DNA from: Fragilaria crotonensis
Lineage: Eukaryota > Bacillariophyta > Fragilariophyceae > Fragilariales > Fragilariaceae
NCBI GenBank assembly: GCA_022925895.1
Contig: JAKSYS010000035.1
Span: forward strand, 1 to 64,000
Reading direction: 5' to 3'
Length of the DNA stretch: 64,000 nt
Shown: in pieces, positions 23,306 to 33,338 of the stretch
How positions within the stretch are numbered: position 1 is the stretch's first letter
How the letters are laid out: each line of letters starts with the position of its first letter
The notes under the pieces: generated by a model
The model's input: the letters and a program-made list of their open reading frames with translations, nothing else
Told to the model about the DNA's origin: nothing
The model's database searches: none
Translations under genes and position numbers: made by a program

Positions 23306-25272
23306 GTCATCGTCATCGTCGTCGTCGTCGTCGTCATCGCTGTCGGAGTCGTCCCAACCAAAGGCAACGCCATCCATTGGTGCCACCGGGCTCAAGCCAG
23401 AATTCACCTCCGTGTCTCTTATCACAGAGTACACCTGGGGGAAGCAACAGCTCCCGACATCCGCCAAGTCCACCACAAGCCCGCGGACGACATCCTCCCC
23501 AACAATCGAGTTTGCAGCGTACGGAACCTTGTCGTGGACAGCGGGACAATCGACAGAATCGCCCTTCTTCACGGTGATCCTGGTCCCAATTGCAATCATC
23601 CCCCCAACATCAGAAGACTTCGCCCTCGCAGTGCCCTTCCCACCGGCAAGTTTAATTGCACTGCACCTCTCCGTAAGCTCATCCAATAACTGCTGTCGAT
23701 CATCACGGGGGTCCATTTTCCCAACGTTCCTCACCATGACAACCGACACCCGATCCGGGATCTCGTCGATGGCGATGTGCACGTCAACGAAATGATGCAC
23801 GTTGGGGTCAATAATCCAGCAAGACTCCGGAAGGTCAGTGTGACGGGCCCCGTCCACGTAGTGCCGACAACCCTCCCTTGCACTGGAGGAAGCCTTCAGC
23901 CGGTCAAGGTATTCGTGGGCGCGGTAGTCGGAAGGAACATCCCGATAGTCCATGCCGCCGATGAAGTCTGGGGGGGAGCAGGGGCAACTCTCCATCCCCT
24001 CCCTGGCTTGCCCGGTACACCAACCGTACCTGCTGACCCGGGAGCACTCGCCCAGTCGAGAGCCTCCACGCCGACACTTGACGGGTACCACAAGGCAATG
24101 TGGTATCAGAATAAAACCGCTGCACATAGCTGTCATCACCAAAGGTGTACGATGGCAAACAGTGCTCCGATTCAGTCCTGACCAAGCGAAGCCAGCTCAT
24201 GTCGTAAGCCCTCAATGTGCCCTGCAGTCCAGCATCACCAGCGTGGCGATCACGACTGCAGTAGAAGACCCCACACTGGGGTAGGAAGAGGATCACCGCC
24301 CTGAACTGGTAATCCCCATCCGGTGCCCCATCGTCAGGGATGTACGACTGGGCGTGACAAACCGCATGGCCGCCGCCCGATGCAGCAGTCAAAGGAGCCG
24401 ACCGGCGGTTCACGATAACGTCCATAACGTAGAATTCGTTCAAAAAATTGGACTGCATCCCCGATTCGGGGAACATGTCCGCAATTGAACGCAGTCGGAA
24501 CGGCTCCCACCCAAATGCAGTTGCAACCACACGGATCGGCGTCCGACCACCCAAGAACCCACCGACCAGCCCGCACTCCCCCCGGCGCACTCGCCTTCTT
24601 CGCACGTCGGAACCGTCGCCGGAACGCACGCCTTTCTTCCGGTACGACAGCCATGGACAACAGCGACATAACCGACGAGGAGTCGGAAGACTCTCTCTGT
24701 CCCACGCCTGGAGGAGGCGATTCCGCCCCGTCCACGATTGCCTGCGACCCCAAAACACGGGGCGACTGCCCTAGATTCCGAACGGACATCGCAGTCGGCA
24801 TCGTCCGGTTCCCCGCGGCACCCTTCTCTTCGACAACGTCGAATCTACCCTTCCGCGACCGCCAACCCCCGTCGACTGGATGACATTGTTCGGCCTTCTC
24901 CTGCTGCCTGGCAGGTAAGGTCCGCGCGACGCCACTTCGTTCGACAAGAATGGGATGGTGATCACGCACCACGACGAGGAGACAACCCAACACCAGACCA
25001 ATGGCAACAGTCGCGAGCGCGTCCTCCTCCCGTACTCTTCGTCCACAAAAACGACAATCAACCCGCTGCCTGGCGAGGACTGTGCAGTTGTTGCAGAAGA
25101 AACGCACGCGGCAAGAAAGGATCGACAACAACGCAAGACCACTGACAACAATTGCGAGCGCGTCCTCCTCCCGTACTCTTCGTCCACAAAAACGACAATC
25201 AACCCGCTGCCTGGCGAGGACTGTGCAGTTGTTGCAGAAGAAACGCACGCAGCAAGAAAGGATCAACAACAA
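22214..25272 (-). CDS. Passenger protein with zinc-finger duplication, poly-Asp and C-terminal domain
   Basis: Convergent to the transposase, with only 28 bp between the two stops. The main frame 24142-22214 (about 640 codons) contains PPDFIGGMDYRDVPSDYR, an Asp run of more than 30 residues (23265-23341) and a conserved-looking block WTEEMLGWGENWYFIMPNVE followed by KLGHGIAISWDGR. It ends with basic RKRRRRRKHR. Upstream pieces lie in other frames: FPESGMQSNFLNEFYVMD (about 24430) and two copies of a CxxC-x9-CxxC finger (FCNNC...DCRFC) at 25013-25272. Joining these into one protein is inference; shifts near 24150 and 24550 would be needed and the start codon is not certain. Function unknown. 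Confidence 0.55.
23265..23341. repeat. CAT/CGT trinucleotide repeat coding poly-Asp
   Basis: Pure (ATC)n grading to (GTC)n on plus; in the minus gene this reads GAT/GAC, an Asp run interrupted by one Gly. Confidence 0.9.
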
Positions 25273-25277
25273 CGCAA
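25013..25277. repeat. 141-bp tandem duplication encoding a paired-cysteine motif
   Basis: GCGAGCGCGTCCTCCTCC starts at 25013 and again at 25154. The shared part is about 124 bp, nearly identical. On minus both copies encode a CxxC-x9-CxxC motif. It lies at the 5' end of the passenger locus. Confidence 0.88.
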
Positions 25278-25479
25278 TGATCGGGCGAGAGGCTTCATTG
25301 AATGTTCTGATTCAATGGAGGTAATGGTGCAATTCTGGTGTCAGAAATTGCATACCAGGCGCATACGACATGGTACACACAACTCTAAGGGACTCCACAC
25401 CTGGGACTTTATTGCAAGCCCTCTAAATAAATTCGATTTTTATCTAACAAATAGACGCTATATTTATTTATGATACGAA

Positions 25480-26224
25480 TATGTGGATTCGATATTAAGT
25501 CAATAGTACTTCAATGCAAATACACCAAAACCATTGAACAACACAGAACACCAATATTTCAATAAGTGCGTTGACTTTATTATGCATGTATAATATATTA
25601 CTTTCCCAGGACCGTAGTATGCACTGTAACAGCGCTACAATACTACACTGTACATTGTGTAAAATTGCGCACATTTAGGAATCTTGTATCCAAAAGTCAT
25701 CATGTCATGTATCATGCCCTAAGTACAACAAGTCACATGTATAGAATTTTTTGGCTATGTATAGCATTTATTAAAAGTATATGAATGGAATGTATTTTTA
25801 GTCGCCAATAACAAGATTTATTGACGTGATTGAAACGCAGGACACTGCAACTTATACCATTACGTGTACAACGATGTACACAGTACCTAGTATGATGCAT
25901 GACACCGAGCGAGTACAGTCCATGTGTACCATATATGTATTTGAAAAGCAATACATATCCATATAAGATCATAGAGTAAAAAACGGTGGATTATGTATTA
26001 AATGTGTATGTACATTCAAACAAAATAAAAGCATACATTGTTGTAGTAAATTGACATGTTTGGGATAAAAAAGATACGATATAGTCGTGTAAAGTGAACT
26101 TCAAGCAAACATAATATTGCAATAATTGATCCATCTCTCATTTTCAATTGATGCGATCTAAAATACAACTTGTTGCTTTCGCTAACACTTCGTCTTGTTG
26201 CTTGCTCTATTCCCTTTTGTCAGC
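25480..26224. other. AT-rich spacer between the divergent passenger loci
   Basis: About 750 bp, strongly AT-rich, with ATACATAT-type words and short frames only. It probably contains the promoters of the two divergent passenger loci; no core promoter can be pinned down. Confidence 0.4.
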
Positions 26225-27880
26225 ATGTCAAATCCACAGAATCCTGCTCTAGCGTCGCCATCTCAGAACCTTCGGAGTTCTTCGCGACGCATTCGCGAAC
26301 CACCAGCTGACCAAACACCCGTTCGCGAAACACCGTTGGAGCGTGCCGCAGGAGAGAGGCAGAGAAGAAGAAGGCTGAAAGACGTGCAGCTAAAGCAGCT
26401 AAGGCAGCTAAGGCAGCTGAGGCTGCTGAGGCAGCTAAGGCAGCTAAGCAGCGGAAGCTGCTGCAGCAGCTAAGGCAGCAGAGGCAGCGGAAGCTGCTGC
26501 AGCAGCTTCTACGCAACGGAAACGAGTTGTTGGCGCGGGAACAAGAGGAAATATAGACAGAAAAAACAAAGGAGTCCAAAAAACGAAAACAACAAAGTGC
26601 ATAACACCTCGTCAGATTCTGGCGACATTGAGTCGGCGGATGATGATTCTTGTTTTGAACCCACCGATGGCGCTGAAGACGAGGCTGATGATGACGACGA
26701 CGACGACCAGGCTGATGACGACGACAATAATGATGACGGGGCAGAAATTGATTCTTACGTTTCAGCAAACTCATACCTTGACGACGACCCATTGGCATCG
26801 CCGGAGGAAGGTAGCGGTGCCCGCGAAGCTACTGAAGAGTCGAGACGCAGTGCCCAGGCAGGCGCAGTGAATCCTCTGAGGACAAGCAACAGCGAGGAAC
26901 ACGGTACGCCACCTCCACCACCGGCGAGCTGATTCCAGGGAAATTGTTAGCAGGATGCCGTTGGAAGCTCCAACAGCACAGAAGAATGTTGTACGGAGGA
27001 TTGTTTTGTTTGTTAAAACACACTCTTCCGTCAGATCAAATTCGTTACCAGTACCAAGTCATTTAGCGAAGCTTTTCAAAAGGTGCTGGCGGAGGAAAGG
27101 CCACGGAATCCATACATATTTCAGTTGACGTACCAGAATTCGTTCAAGACGGCCTTGAATCAGAAGCGAAGCACGTGTGAGTTGTCTGGCAAAAGATTGT
27201 GGTCAAAGCTATCAATACAGTGTTCAAGAATCGTGAAGAGGAATTCTTCACTTTTGATGAATTCTGCAAGCTAAGACGAGCGACTACCGAAAGAGAGAGG
27301 AAAGCGTTTCTCTGGTTCTTCGACAGTTTTTGGAGTGTGTTTGCGGGGCTACCGCATGGAATAATGCGAAAACAAAGCAGCTCGCTTCGAGGCAAGAGAC
27401 CCCAGTGGATCAAAAATTGTCAGTGTGAGTGATGAAGCATTTGCGTTGTTGTTAATTGACAATTACTTGGAAAAGTGGAAAACCAGGGCTGGTGAAGAAG
27501 TCGCAGCCCGCATCGACTCGGTAGCAGGTGGCGCAGCTGCAATTACGACTGAAGGTGAGGAGATCACGAGAAGGAAACAAACAAAGACAGCCGGTAAATA
27601 CACTGGAAAAGCTCAAGGACAGTGTAAGTGGGGTGGCTGGAGTCCCGAAGGCATCAAACAGTTCAATTTTCTTCGCAAGTTAGTGAAAGCAGACAGGGAG
27701 GCTGACAAGAATTGTGACGACGAGCCGAAACGGATGGAAAAGTTGCTGATGGATTTCTGCCGGACAAAGGCCGGAATAAAGGACCCACAGGATAACGCAA
27801 ACCTAGACGGTGCTCACAACAATGCAGCGGCACGGGCAATGGAAAATGTTGAGGCAGAATGGGACTCTGATGACGACTAG
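26225..27880 (+). CDS. Second passenger protein: Ala/Lys/Glu coil, acidic middle, Trp-rich C-terminal region
   Basis: The ATG at 26225 starts MSNPQNPALASPSQNLRSSS. After a shift comes a repeated AAKAAEAA segment (26386-26505, helical), then KRVVGAGTRGNIDRKNK. Another frame follows with an acidic stretch (DDSCFEPTDGAEDEADDDDD, 26640-26720) ending at 26932. Coding-like sequence resumes with EEEFFTFDEFCKLRRATTER (27235-27300) and, in a final frame, SDEAFALLLIDNYLEKWKTR to GQCKWGGWSPEGIKQFNFL and a stop at 27880. The last block looks conserved. I do not know the function; two or three frame changes are needed, so this could be several exons or a broken gene. Confidence 0.5.
26386..26505. repeat. 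Degenerate GCAGCTAAG-type repeat
   Basis: Runs of GCAGCTAAGGCAGCTGAGG; encode alternating Ala-Ala-Lys/Glu in one frame. Slippage-prone. Confidence 0.8.
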
Positions 27881-28197
27881 GAGTTTGTTTTACTGCCATC
27901 CACTTAAAATGCAATAGAATGACTTTCGTATGAACAATATCTGTTGTATTAAGATGAATAACCTAATCAAATAAACAACATAAAATGTAACTTTGACTTA
28001 ACATGAATTGCAAAATTACAATATATGTCGTTGACTTGAGTAAAAATAAATGGTAACTAAAGCGTGCTTTATTTTAAAATAAATTATCCAAACTTACAAT
28101 ATATGGTAGAAGTAGTATTTTATTGTTCAAGTTAACATTTCTGTTAAGAAGTAAAATCTAACTGATAAAAAAATGGTAACACTTAACACCAAAGAAA
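27881..28197. other. AT-rich right subterminal region of the nested transposon
   Basis: AATGGTAAC occurs at 28049 and 28172, with GTTAACATTTC and GTTAAG words near the terminus, mirroring the left end. No gene. Confidence 0.5.
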
Positions 28198-28224
28198 ATA
28201 GTTAACAAAAACGGCCTTCTGATG
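28198..28224 (-). repeat. Right terminal inverted repeat
   Basis: Complements 18387-18413; outer end CGGCCTTCTGATG, followed by the AG duplicate at 28225-28226. Confidence 0.92.
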
Positions 28225-28805
28225 AGCGGAAGTTGCCATCCTCGTTTAACCTCGTCTTTCAGCATCTCCAGCAGCTTGGCCTCGTGGCCCCGGGCCGATT
28301 TATGATTGCCGCGGGCCAAGCTGGCTGCGACGTCCGCAAGACGGTCAGCGTCAGAAATTTCGAGAAGGGGGAACTCGGCCCCGTCGGTGATGCGCTCGGC
28401 GAAGGCCGGCCACAGGGGATGGCGCGAAAGTAGCGGCGCCAGTATGTGGGCCGACCGGAATTCCGAACCGGGCGACAGCGTCGAGAAAGGTTGTGCCGCG
28501 AGAGCGACTCGGAGATCCCCCGCATAACGTCGGAGAACGGCGAGGTTATTTGCGGCGGCGGCAGGCGTCCATTCAAAAACAAAGGCGGTGGGGTGCGTGC
28601 GTGGTTGTGGGGCGTCAAGGATCGCATGAAAAACGTCCGAGAGAGTCGATCGAGGCAACGACGGAAATACGGCGCCGGGAGGCAAACGAGGGAGGGGAAC
28701 GAAGGACTTACGTGGGGGGGTTGCAGCCGAGGGCGCCTGCGTCAACACCGAGGTCGTGCGCGTCGGAGTCGTCGGCGACCGAGGGGGCGTCCGCGAAGCG
28801 GGCAA
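28225..28805 (-). pseudogene. 5' part of retrotransposon pol, cut by the nested transposon
   Basis: Frame from an ATG at 28805: a Pro/Arg/Thr-rich leader, then TAFVFEWTPAAAANNLAVLR and GSEFRSAHILAPLLSRHP, ending KDEVKRGWQLPL at the junction with the nested element. These are the segments that precede the RT domain in DIRS-like pol proteins. The reading continues in frame at 18384 once the insertion is removed. Overlaps the 3' end of the gag-like frame by about 60 bp. Confidence 0.82.
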
Positions 28806-31265
28806 TAGCGAGTGCGATCGAGCGAAGAAACGTGGTGTCGGGGGGGGCGAGCACTTGTAAGAGTAGGCGGGGCGAGCGAAGCGAGCGAAGGGTCCGTCGG
28901 AGAACGAGCGGCCCGCGCGACGTGACGAGGATAGGCGAGCGCGGGCGCGCTCGTATCCCGCGTCGAAGCGTGCAGCCGTGCGGCTGCAGAGCGTGCGAGG
29001 AGGCCGTTGGCCACGTCTATGGTCGGGTCCGGGGAAATCCCCGGTACAGCGGCGGGAAGAAAACTGTACGCGTTATCAGATTGGCCTACTAGTTTGGGTT
29101 TCTTTGCTGCGTCCGCCGACTGCCGACTCGGCATGCGCGTCCTGCAGGACTCGATCCATTTGCCGAGCGCCGTCGTCTGCTCTCCGGTCAAGGCAACATG
29201 CGACGCCCGGAAAAAACAAGTGTCGTTGCAAATGCCGTTCAAGTGATATCGGCAGCAGAGGTTGGGCACGGGAGCCTCCTTCGCGTGGTCGAGCCAGGAA
29301 CACTTGCCAGACGTCGCGACTCGTGATCTTGAATAAGCGTCCGCTTGGGTTACGCACGGAGTTCGTAGGGTAAGCGCCGCCGGCTTTGCCGGGAGTGCCG
29401 CCCCCCCCTGCGTTACGAGTGGCGTCCGATGGGCCGAGTTTTGCCTGGAGGTACGGACACAAAGGGGGGAGGAACATGCCGTCCTCCAGGTGTTGGCGCT
29501 CGGCCTGAAAGTCGAATAACGTCGAGTTGACCGAGTCGATATGGCCACAACTCGCGCAGGACGTGAGGTACTGCTGAATGCGGCGTTCGACAAACCATCC
29601 GAGTCGGCTGGGAGCTGTCGCGTCCTGGAAGGCAAGGCGTCGAAGATTGGCGACGGTCGTGCCTCCCGTTCGGGTTAGGAAGTGCACCCACGATCCGAGC
29701 ATCAGGGTGATCGGCGCCGCCGATCCAAAAATAAGCTCCGTCACCCCTGCCATGTTCTCAAAGAGTTCGGCGAGGGCGCGAAAGTCGCGAGGCACCACGT
29801 GTCGCACGAGAGTTAGTTTCTTGATGTCTTTGTCCGACAAGCCCGTCGTCGAATCAGCAACCTTCAGCTGCATTCGCATGAGATCGTCCGCAGCGTCGGC
29901 GTCGTCCGCTCCGCCAGTCAGCGACTTCTTGTCGAGCGGCTGAGGTCCGCAGGAAAACAAGCTAAAGGCTTCTGGCCGGTCGTTCGTAGTAGCGATGAAG
30001 GAGGCCATCCGCACTGCGGAGCAGAATCCGGATGGCAACCAGACGTCGAGTCCCAAACGAGTCTTCAGGTGATGGTGCAAATGTTGGGCTACGTAGGCCG
30101 CGTTCGTCAGTCCGAGAATCTCCGTGTACGTATCAACTGGTGTCGCCCGCGACGCCCCTGCTTCGTCCCGCTCGGATGCAAACAATATCATTTGTTGGGT
30201 AGTGATGGGAAAGGCGTCGAATCCCTTCTTGACTACCGTCGTCGCGGCTCCTTTTGCCGTTGCCTTGATCGCAAGAGCATTAGCCAAGTTCGTCCAAACT
30301 TCGGCTCCCACCGATGCGACCCCGTGCGGGACGACCACGCGAGCCGAGGGGCTCTCCCGGGTCGTGGTATTCGTGGTCGGCCGCAAATAGCGTTGGTGTA
30401 CGTCGCTCGCCCACAGATCCGCTCTCTTACTAAAAGCCAGGCTCGTCCCGATGCCCTTCGCCTGGCCTTGGGGAACTGCTGCTCGTTGGGTTGCGTGGTT
30501 CCAGAGCCAGATCGGCACGTAAGCCGCCTTCAGCGCGGCAGGGGATACGACTGGATCCTGACCGTCCTCTGTCGCTCTGTTCCGAATTGCGTCAATCGCT
30601 CGTAGGCAGAGGTCACCAGCGTCCGAAGTGTACGCTCTCATGAGCGCGGCCACAAGAAAGCCTGGAAGGGGGAGAACGTTGGGCAGCGCGATTGCTGCTC
30701 CCACTCCCGCCTCGGGGTCAATGTCGTCGTCCTCGTCCTCGCTTTCAGTGAACAAGTCCGTGTCATAGTCTTTAGGCTTCTTCGTTTTCTTGGCGCCTTT
30801 CTTTGCTTTGCCCTTGCCTTTCGTCTTTCCTTTCGTGCTTCCTCCCAGAAGCTCATTAGCTTTGGGGTGCGTAAGCGCGACGTCCCCTATCTCGGTCCAG
30901 TGGACCATTCTCGACCACTCGTAATTGAATCCGGTCTGCTGGTCGTACGTGCCCGTAGTACTCAGTACGACTGTCGCCGCAGTACTGCCAGCCCCGATGA
31001 GCGCCCAAATGTCCGCCTCGTCGTCGTCGTCGATGTCGTCGTTTCCGTCTTGATGTACGTGATGGATGATTTGGAAATCACCGCCCTCGTGGGCGATGAG
31101 GTGTCCAATTTTTGGGGAGCAAAACCGACGGAAACCCGCTACGGTATTGATCGCCTGTGCGTGGCGACCGGCGAACGTTGCAACGGCGTCCCACTGATCG
31201 AGGTCCTTGAAAACGTCGGCCCATGTCTTAGGTGTGTCAGAGTTGTCGTCCGCAGAGGTCATCAT
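28742..31265 (-). pseudogene. Gag-like ORF of the retrotransposon with a CCCH-type zinc knuckle, shifted at a G8 run
   Basis: The ATG at 31265 starts MMTSADDNSDTPKTWADVF. A long soluble protein follows, with a Lys-rich region (KGKTKGKGKAKKGAKKTKK) and an acidic patch. At a run of eight C on plus (29401-29408) the frame shifts. The continuing frame encodes NLCCRYHLNGICNDTCFFRA-SH (spacing C-x8-C-x3-C-x5-H), a knuckle that is common in gag-like proteins of stramenopile DIRS elements, then a Pro/Arg-rich tail ending at 28742. It would package the element RNA. The homopolymer break could be an assembly error. Confidence 0.75.
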
Positions 31266-31287
31266 GATCGGGGATAAAACACGGGCC

Positions 31288-31408
31288 AATTTAATTACTA
31301 GAGCTAGTCTTCGTCTTCGCCGTTTCCTTTCGTTGCGATTGTGATCGCTGCCTCAACTCCTGACGTTGAGCCTCCGTCTGTCAGTCGTCCTTCCTCACGG
31401 ACATCCCA
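31288..31408 (-). repeat. Split direct repeat A1 (121 bp)
   Basis: 5' terminus of the retrotransposon; identical to 15145-15265. The gag-like start codon lies 23 bp downstream in the element's orientation. Confidence 0.93.
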
Positions 31409-31928
31409 GTTCGAAGTACAGTAAGTACGTACAATTACACAGCAATACAACAGTTAAGTCTCGCGTTGACAAATACTCGGCGCACAACCGTGTGGTCAAA
31501 GTGAAGAAGTATAGTTCAGCGTTCACACGCGAGACAGACAAGAACGACTGTGATATGAAGACATGCGTCGAGGACGATTGAAAGAGTGTTGATAGACCAC
31601 AAACAAAGATTCACCACAATGTTTATTCGTCTGTCAGAGTGACGCCCACAAGTGTTGTTTGTTTCAATCACACTTGATTGAGACACACACGAATTGCGCC
31701 GCTCCGCGCGATCCGAATGGAGCTCGGCACGACAAGTGATGAAAGCGGTTTCTACTACTTTTTATGTATAGCACGTCAAACCGACAAGCGACTGCACCAC
31801 ACATACGACTACAACAAACGAGTTGTTCGAGACTATTACTGCATTCATGCCTTCAATCGGAAGCAGATCACAATTTCTTCATCCCACCAAGCACCAGCTG
31901 CCTAAGAATATATTCTGTTCAAGCAATC
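31409..31928 (+). promoter_or_regulatory. Flank and promoter/leader region of the secreted-protein gene
   Basis: From about 31665 this aligns with 10868-11122: TTTCAATCACACTTGA, GGCACGACA, CTGCACCACACATAC and CACAATTTCTTCATC are shared. Conservation upstream of both start codons suggests promoter/leader sequence. 31409-31660 is unassigned. Confidence 0.45.
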
Positions 31929-32629
31929 ATGAAGTATTCTGCCTCTGTTCTCTTGCTCCTTGCTTCTGGTACCAGCGCAACACTTGCTCAACATGAAACC
32001 AAGAATGGGGTGAGTGTTGATTTTTTCATGGTGTTGATTTCTGAGTCCGATCCCTTGTACCTGAACAAGAGTGGAATCGCCAATTGGTTCTCGGACTCAT
32101 TCGTCTTTTACATTCTCTCCTTCTCCCAACCAAAATGTCCGTATGACTTTGTCAGCTTCGTGGCGAACGCAGCAAAGCAAATCGCAGTCTGGAAGTAGAG
32201 GCTCAAGTCAACACTGCAGAGGAAACGGACGTTGTCGGTTACACCGTGTGGAAACACGGCGACTTTAGTGATGTCGAGCCAGCCGACAACGGTCACAGGA
32301 AGTTAGAGAAAGAATTTTGCAGTATCTTCGGGGCAGGGAAATTCTATGATCGACAGGTCGGGCAGTGCTTGGAACTTGTCGGGCTGGAGGTGGATAATCA
32401 AATCTCTTACGTTCGATCCACCAAGAACACGTGCATTGAGCTATTCGAGAACGGCAATGGCAGTGGACCATCCCTCACTCAGTGCGGTGATGAATGGGCG
32501 CAGTTGGAAGAAGCAATGTCCGGCAAGGTATCGCGCGTTTGCTGCATTGCTTCGGACTCCACGTCCGACTTTGAAACACCTACTGAACCGAGGAAGGCTG
32601 GAACTAGGCATTTTGTGCAAACGACATGA
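31929..32629 (+). CDS. Small secreted cysteine-containing protein, two exons
   Basis: Exon 1 is 31929-32009: MKYSASVLLLLASGTSATLA, a clear signal peptide, then QHETKNG. The donor is GTGAGT and the intron 32010-32155, ending TTTGTCAG. Exon 2 is 32156-32629 and resumes in phase as LRGERSKANRSLEVEAQ. The product is 184 aa. The mature part has Cys in FCSIFG, QCLELV, TCIELF, TQCGDEW and VCCIAS, so disulphides are likely. There is no recognisable family. A second copy of the promoter and signal peptide is at 10.9-11.2 kb, indicating a duplicated gene. Exon joining is inferred from splice sites and frame and looks solid. Confidence 0.7.
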
Positions 32630-32879
32630 TGGAGAGATGCCTGGTGAGGATGATAGCGCCAATAGCTGATAACTCTGGTTTCGGGAGTACCTAGTCATCC
32701 TCAATAATAGTTTCTATGTTTTCTTCCCTATGTTGAGGATTAGTATCAGTGTGAGATCTGACGGTCTTTGTCCATGCTACTATCTGCTACTACTAGTCGT
32801 CAAACAGCAGGAGCTGCACAAATAGTCTTTGGATACTGAATGAGATAACCGAGAACATGATATATGCTTCATTGACTGT

Positions 32880-33281
32880 ATGACTGCTCATCCTCAGGCC
32901 TTACCGATCTTCAGACGGACCAATCCTCTTCACGCGCTCTGCATTCGGCTTAAGGAGAGCATCAGAGAAGGAAAAAGACTGCCTTGCGGGGTAGTTTCAG
33001 ATATTGTGAACACCAATGGTCCCCCCGCACTAGAATTGACCACCGTCGAGATTTGGGGAGGCGTCGACACCCAGTGGGAAGGTGCCCCGAGCCCAAATCC
33101 ATGGTACCACCTACCAACAATAGTGACTACGGTCGACCTTCTTGAGATTCGAAAGGAAATTGCGACGTTTTGGCAGCAGGTGATTTCAGTAAGGAAGGAT
33201 TCCTTGTTGGAAGTTTGTATGACATTTCGATGCTTGTTTCAAAACGAATTTTGTTATAATGTTGAGATACTACAGGAGTGA
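32880..33281 (+). CDS. Possible small hypothetical protein
   Basis: A 133-codon frame starting MTAHPQALPIFRRTNPLHAL, with VVSDIVNTNGPPALELTTVE. It has no known motif, signal peptide or membrane segment. It overlaps nothing and lies between the secreted-protein gene and the 3' end of the kinase-like gene. It may be a fragment of a larger decayed gene; chance is also possible. Confidence 0.25.
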   Translation: MTAHPQALPIFRRTNPLHALCIRLKESIREGKRLPCGVVSDIVNTNGPPALELTTVEIWGGVDTQWEGAPSPNPWYHLPTIVTTVDLLEIRKEIATFWQQVISVRKDSLLEVCMTFRCLFQNEFCYNVEILQE

Positions 33282-33338
33282 GTGTGTTGGGATCACGCTA
33301 CTTCTTCATATGCAGTTAAAGACTACTCTCAATTCGAG

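Larger units (their letters stand above)
18387..28224 (+). mobile_element. 9.8-kb CMC/Plavaka-like DNA transposon nested in pol
   Basis: The ends are inverted repeats of 27 bp with one mismatch (CATCAGAAGGCCG on each outer end). The flanking dinucleotide AG is present at both junctions (18385-18386 and 28225-28226). Removing the element plus one AG rejoins the interrupted pol ORF in frame as QLPL-PKE, which fixes the boundaries. Inside are a DDE transposase (+), a minus-strand passenger locus and a plus-strand passenger locus, with AT-rich subterminal regions that hold AATGGT(T)AAC-like words on both sides. A 2-bp duplication fits some CMC members (for example Mirage); the exact family is inferred. 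Confidence 0.88.
14987..31408 (-). mobile_element. PAT/DIRS-like tyrosine-recombinase retrotransposon with split direct repeats
   Basis: Read on the minus strand the order is A1 (31408-31288), gag-like ORF, RT/RNase H, YR, B1 (15415-15276), A2 (15265-15145), B2 (15126-14987). This split-direct-repeat arrangement is the established hallmark of PAT-like and Ngaro-like DIRS-order elements, which integrate through a circular intermediate using a tyrosine recombinase. No target duplication is visible (left flank ACTGTACGGA, right flank GTTCGAAGTA), as expected. The repeats are nearly identical, implying recent insertion. The internal 18387-28224 is a later DNA transposon; without it the element would be about 6.6 kb. 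All three ORFs have single-base shifts. Confidence 0.9.

Noticed and set aside
23265-23341. Trinucleotide run as a stand-alone microsatellite of interest
   Set aside because: It is explained as the poly-Asp part of the passenger gene.
24955-25473. 172-codon plus frame over the 141-bp duplication
   Set aside because: The minus strand gives a paired CxxC motif and agrees with the orientation of the neighbouring passenger frame; the plus frame looks like its shadow, although I cannot fully exclude it.
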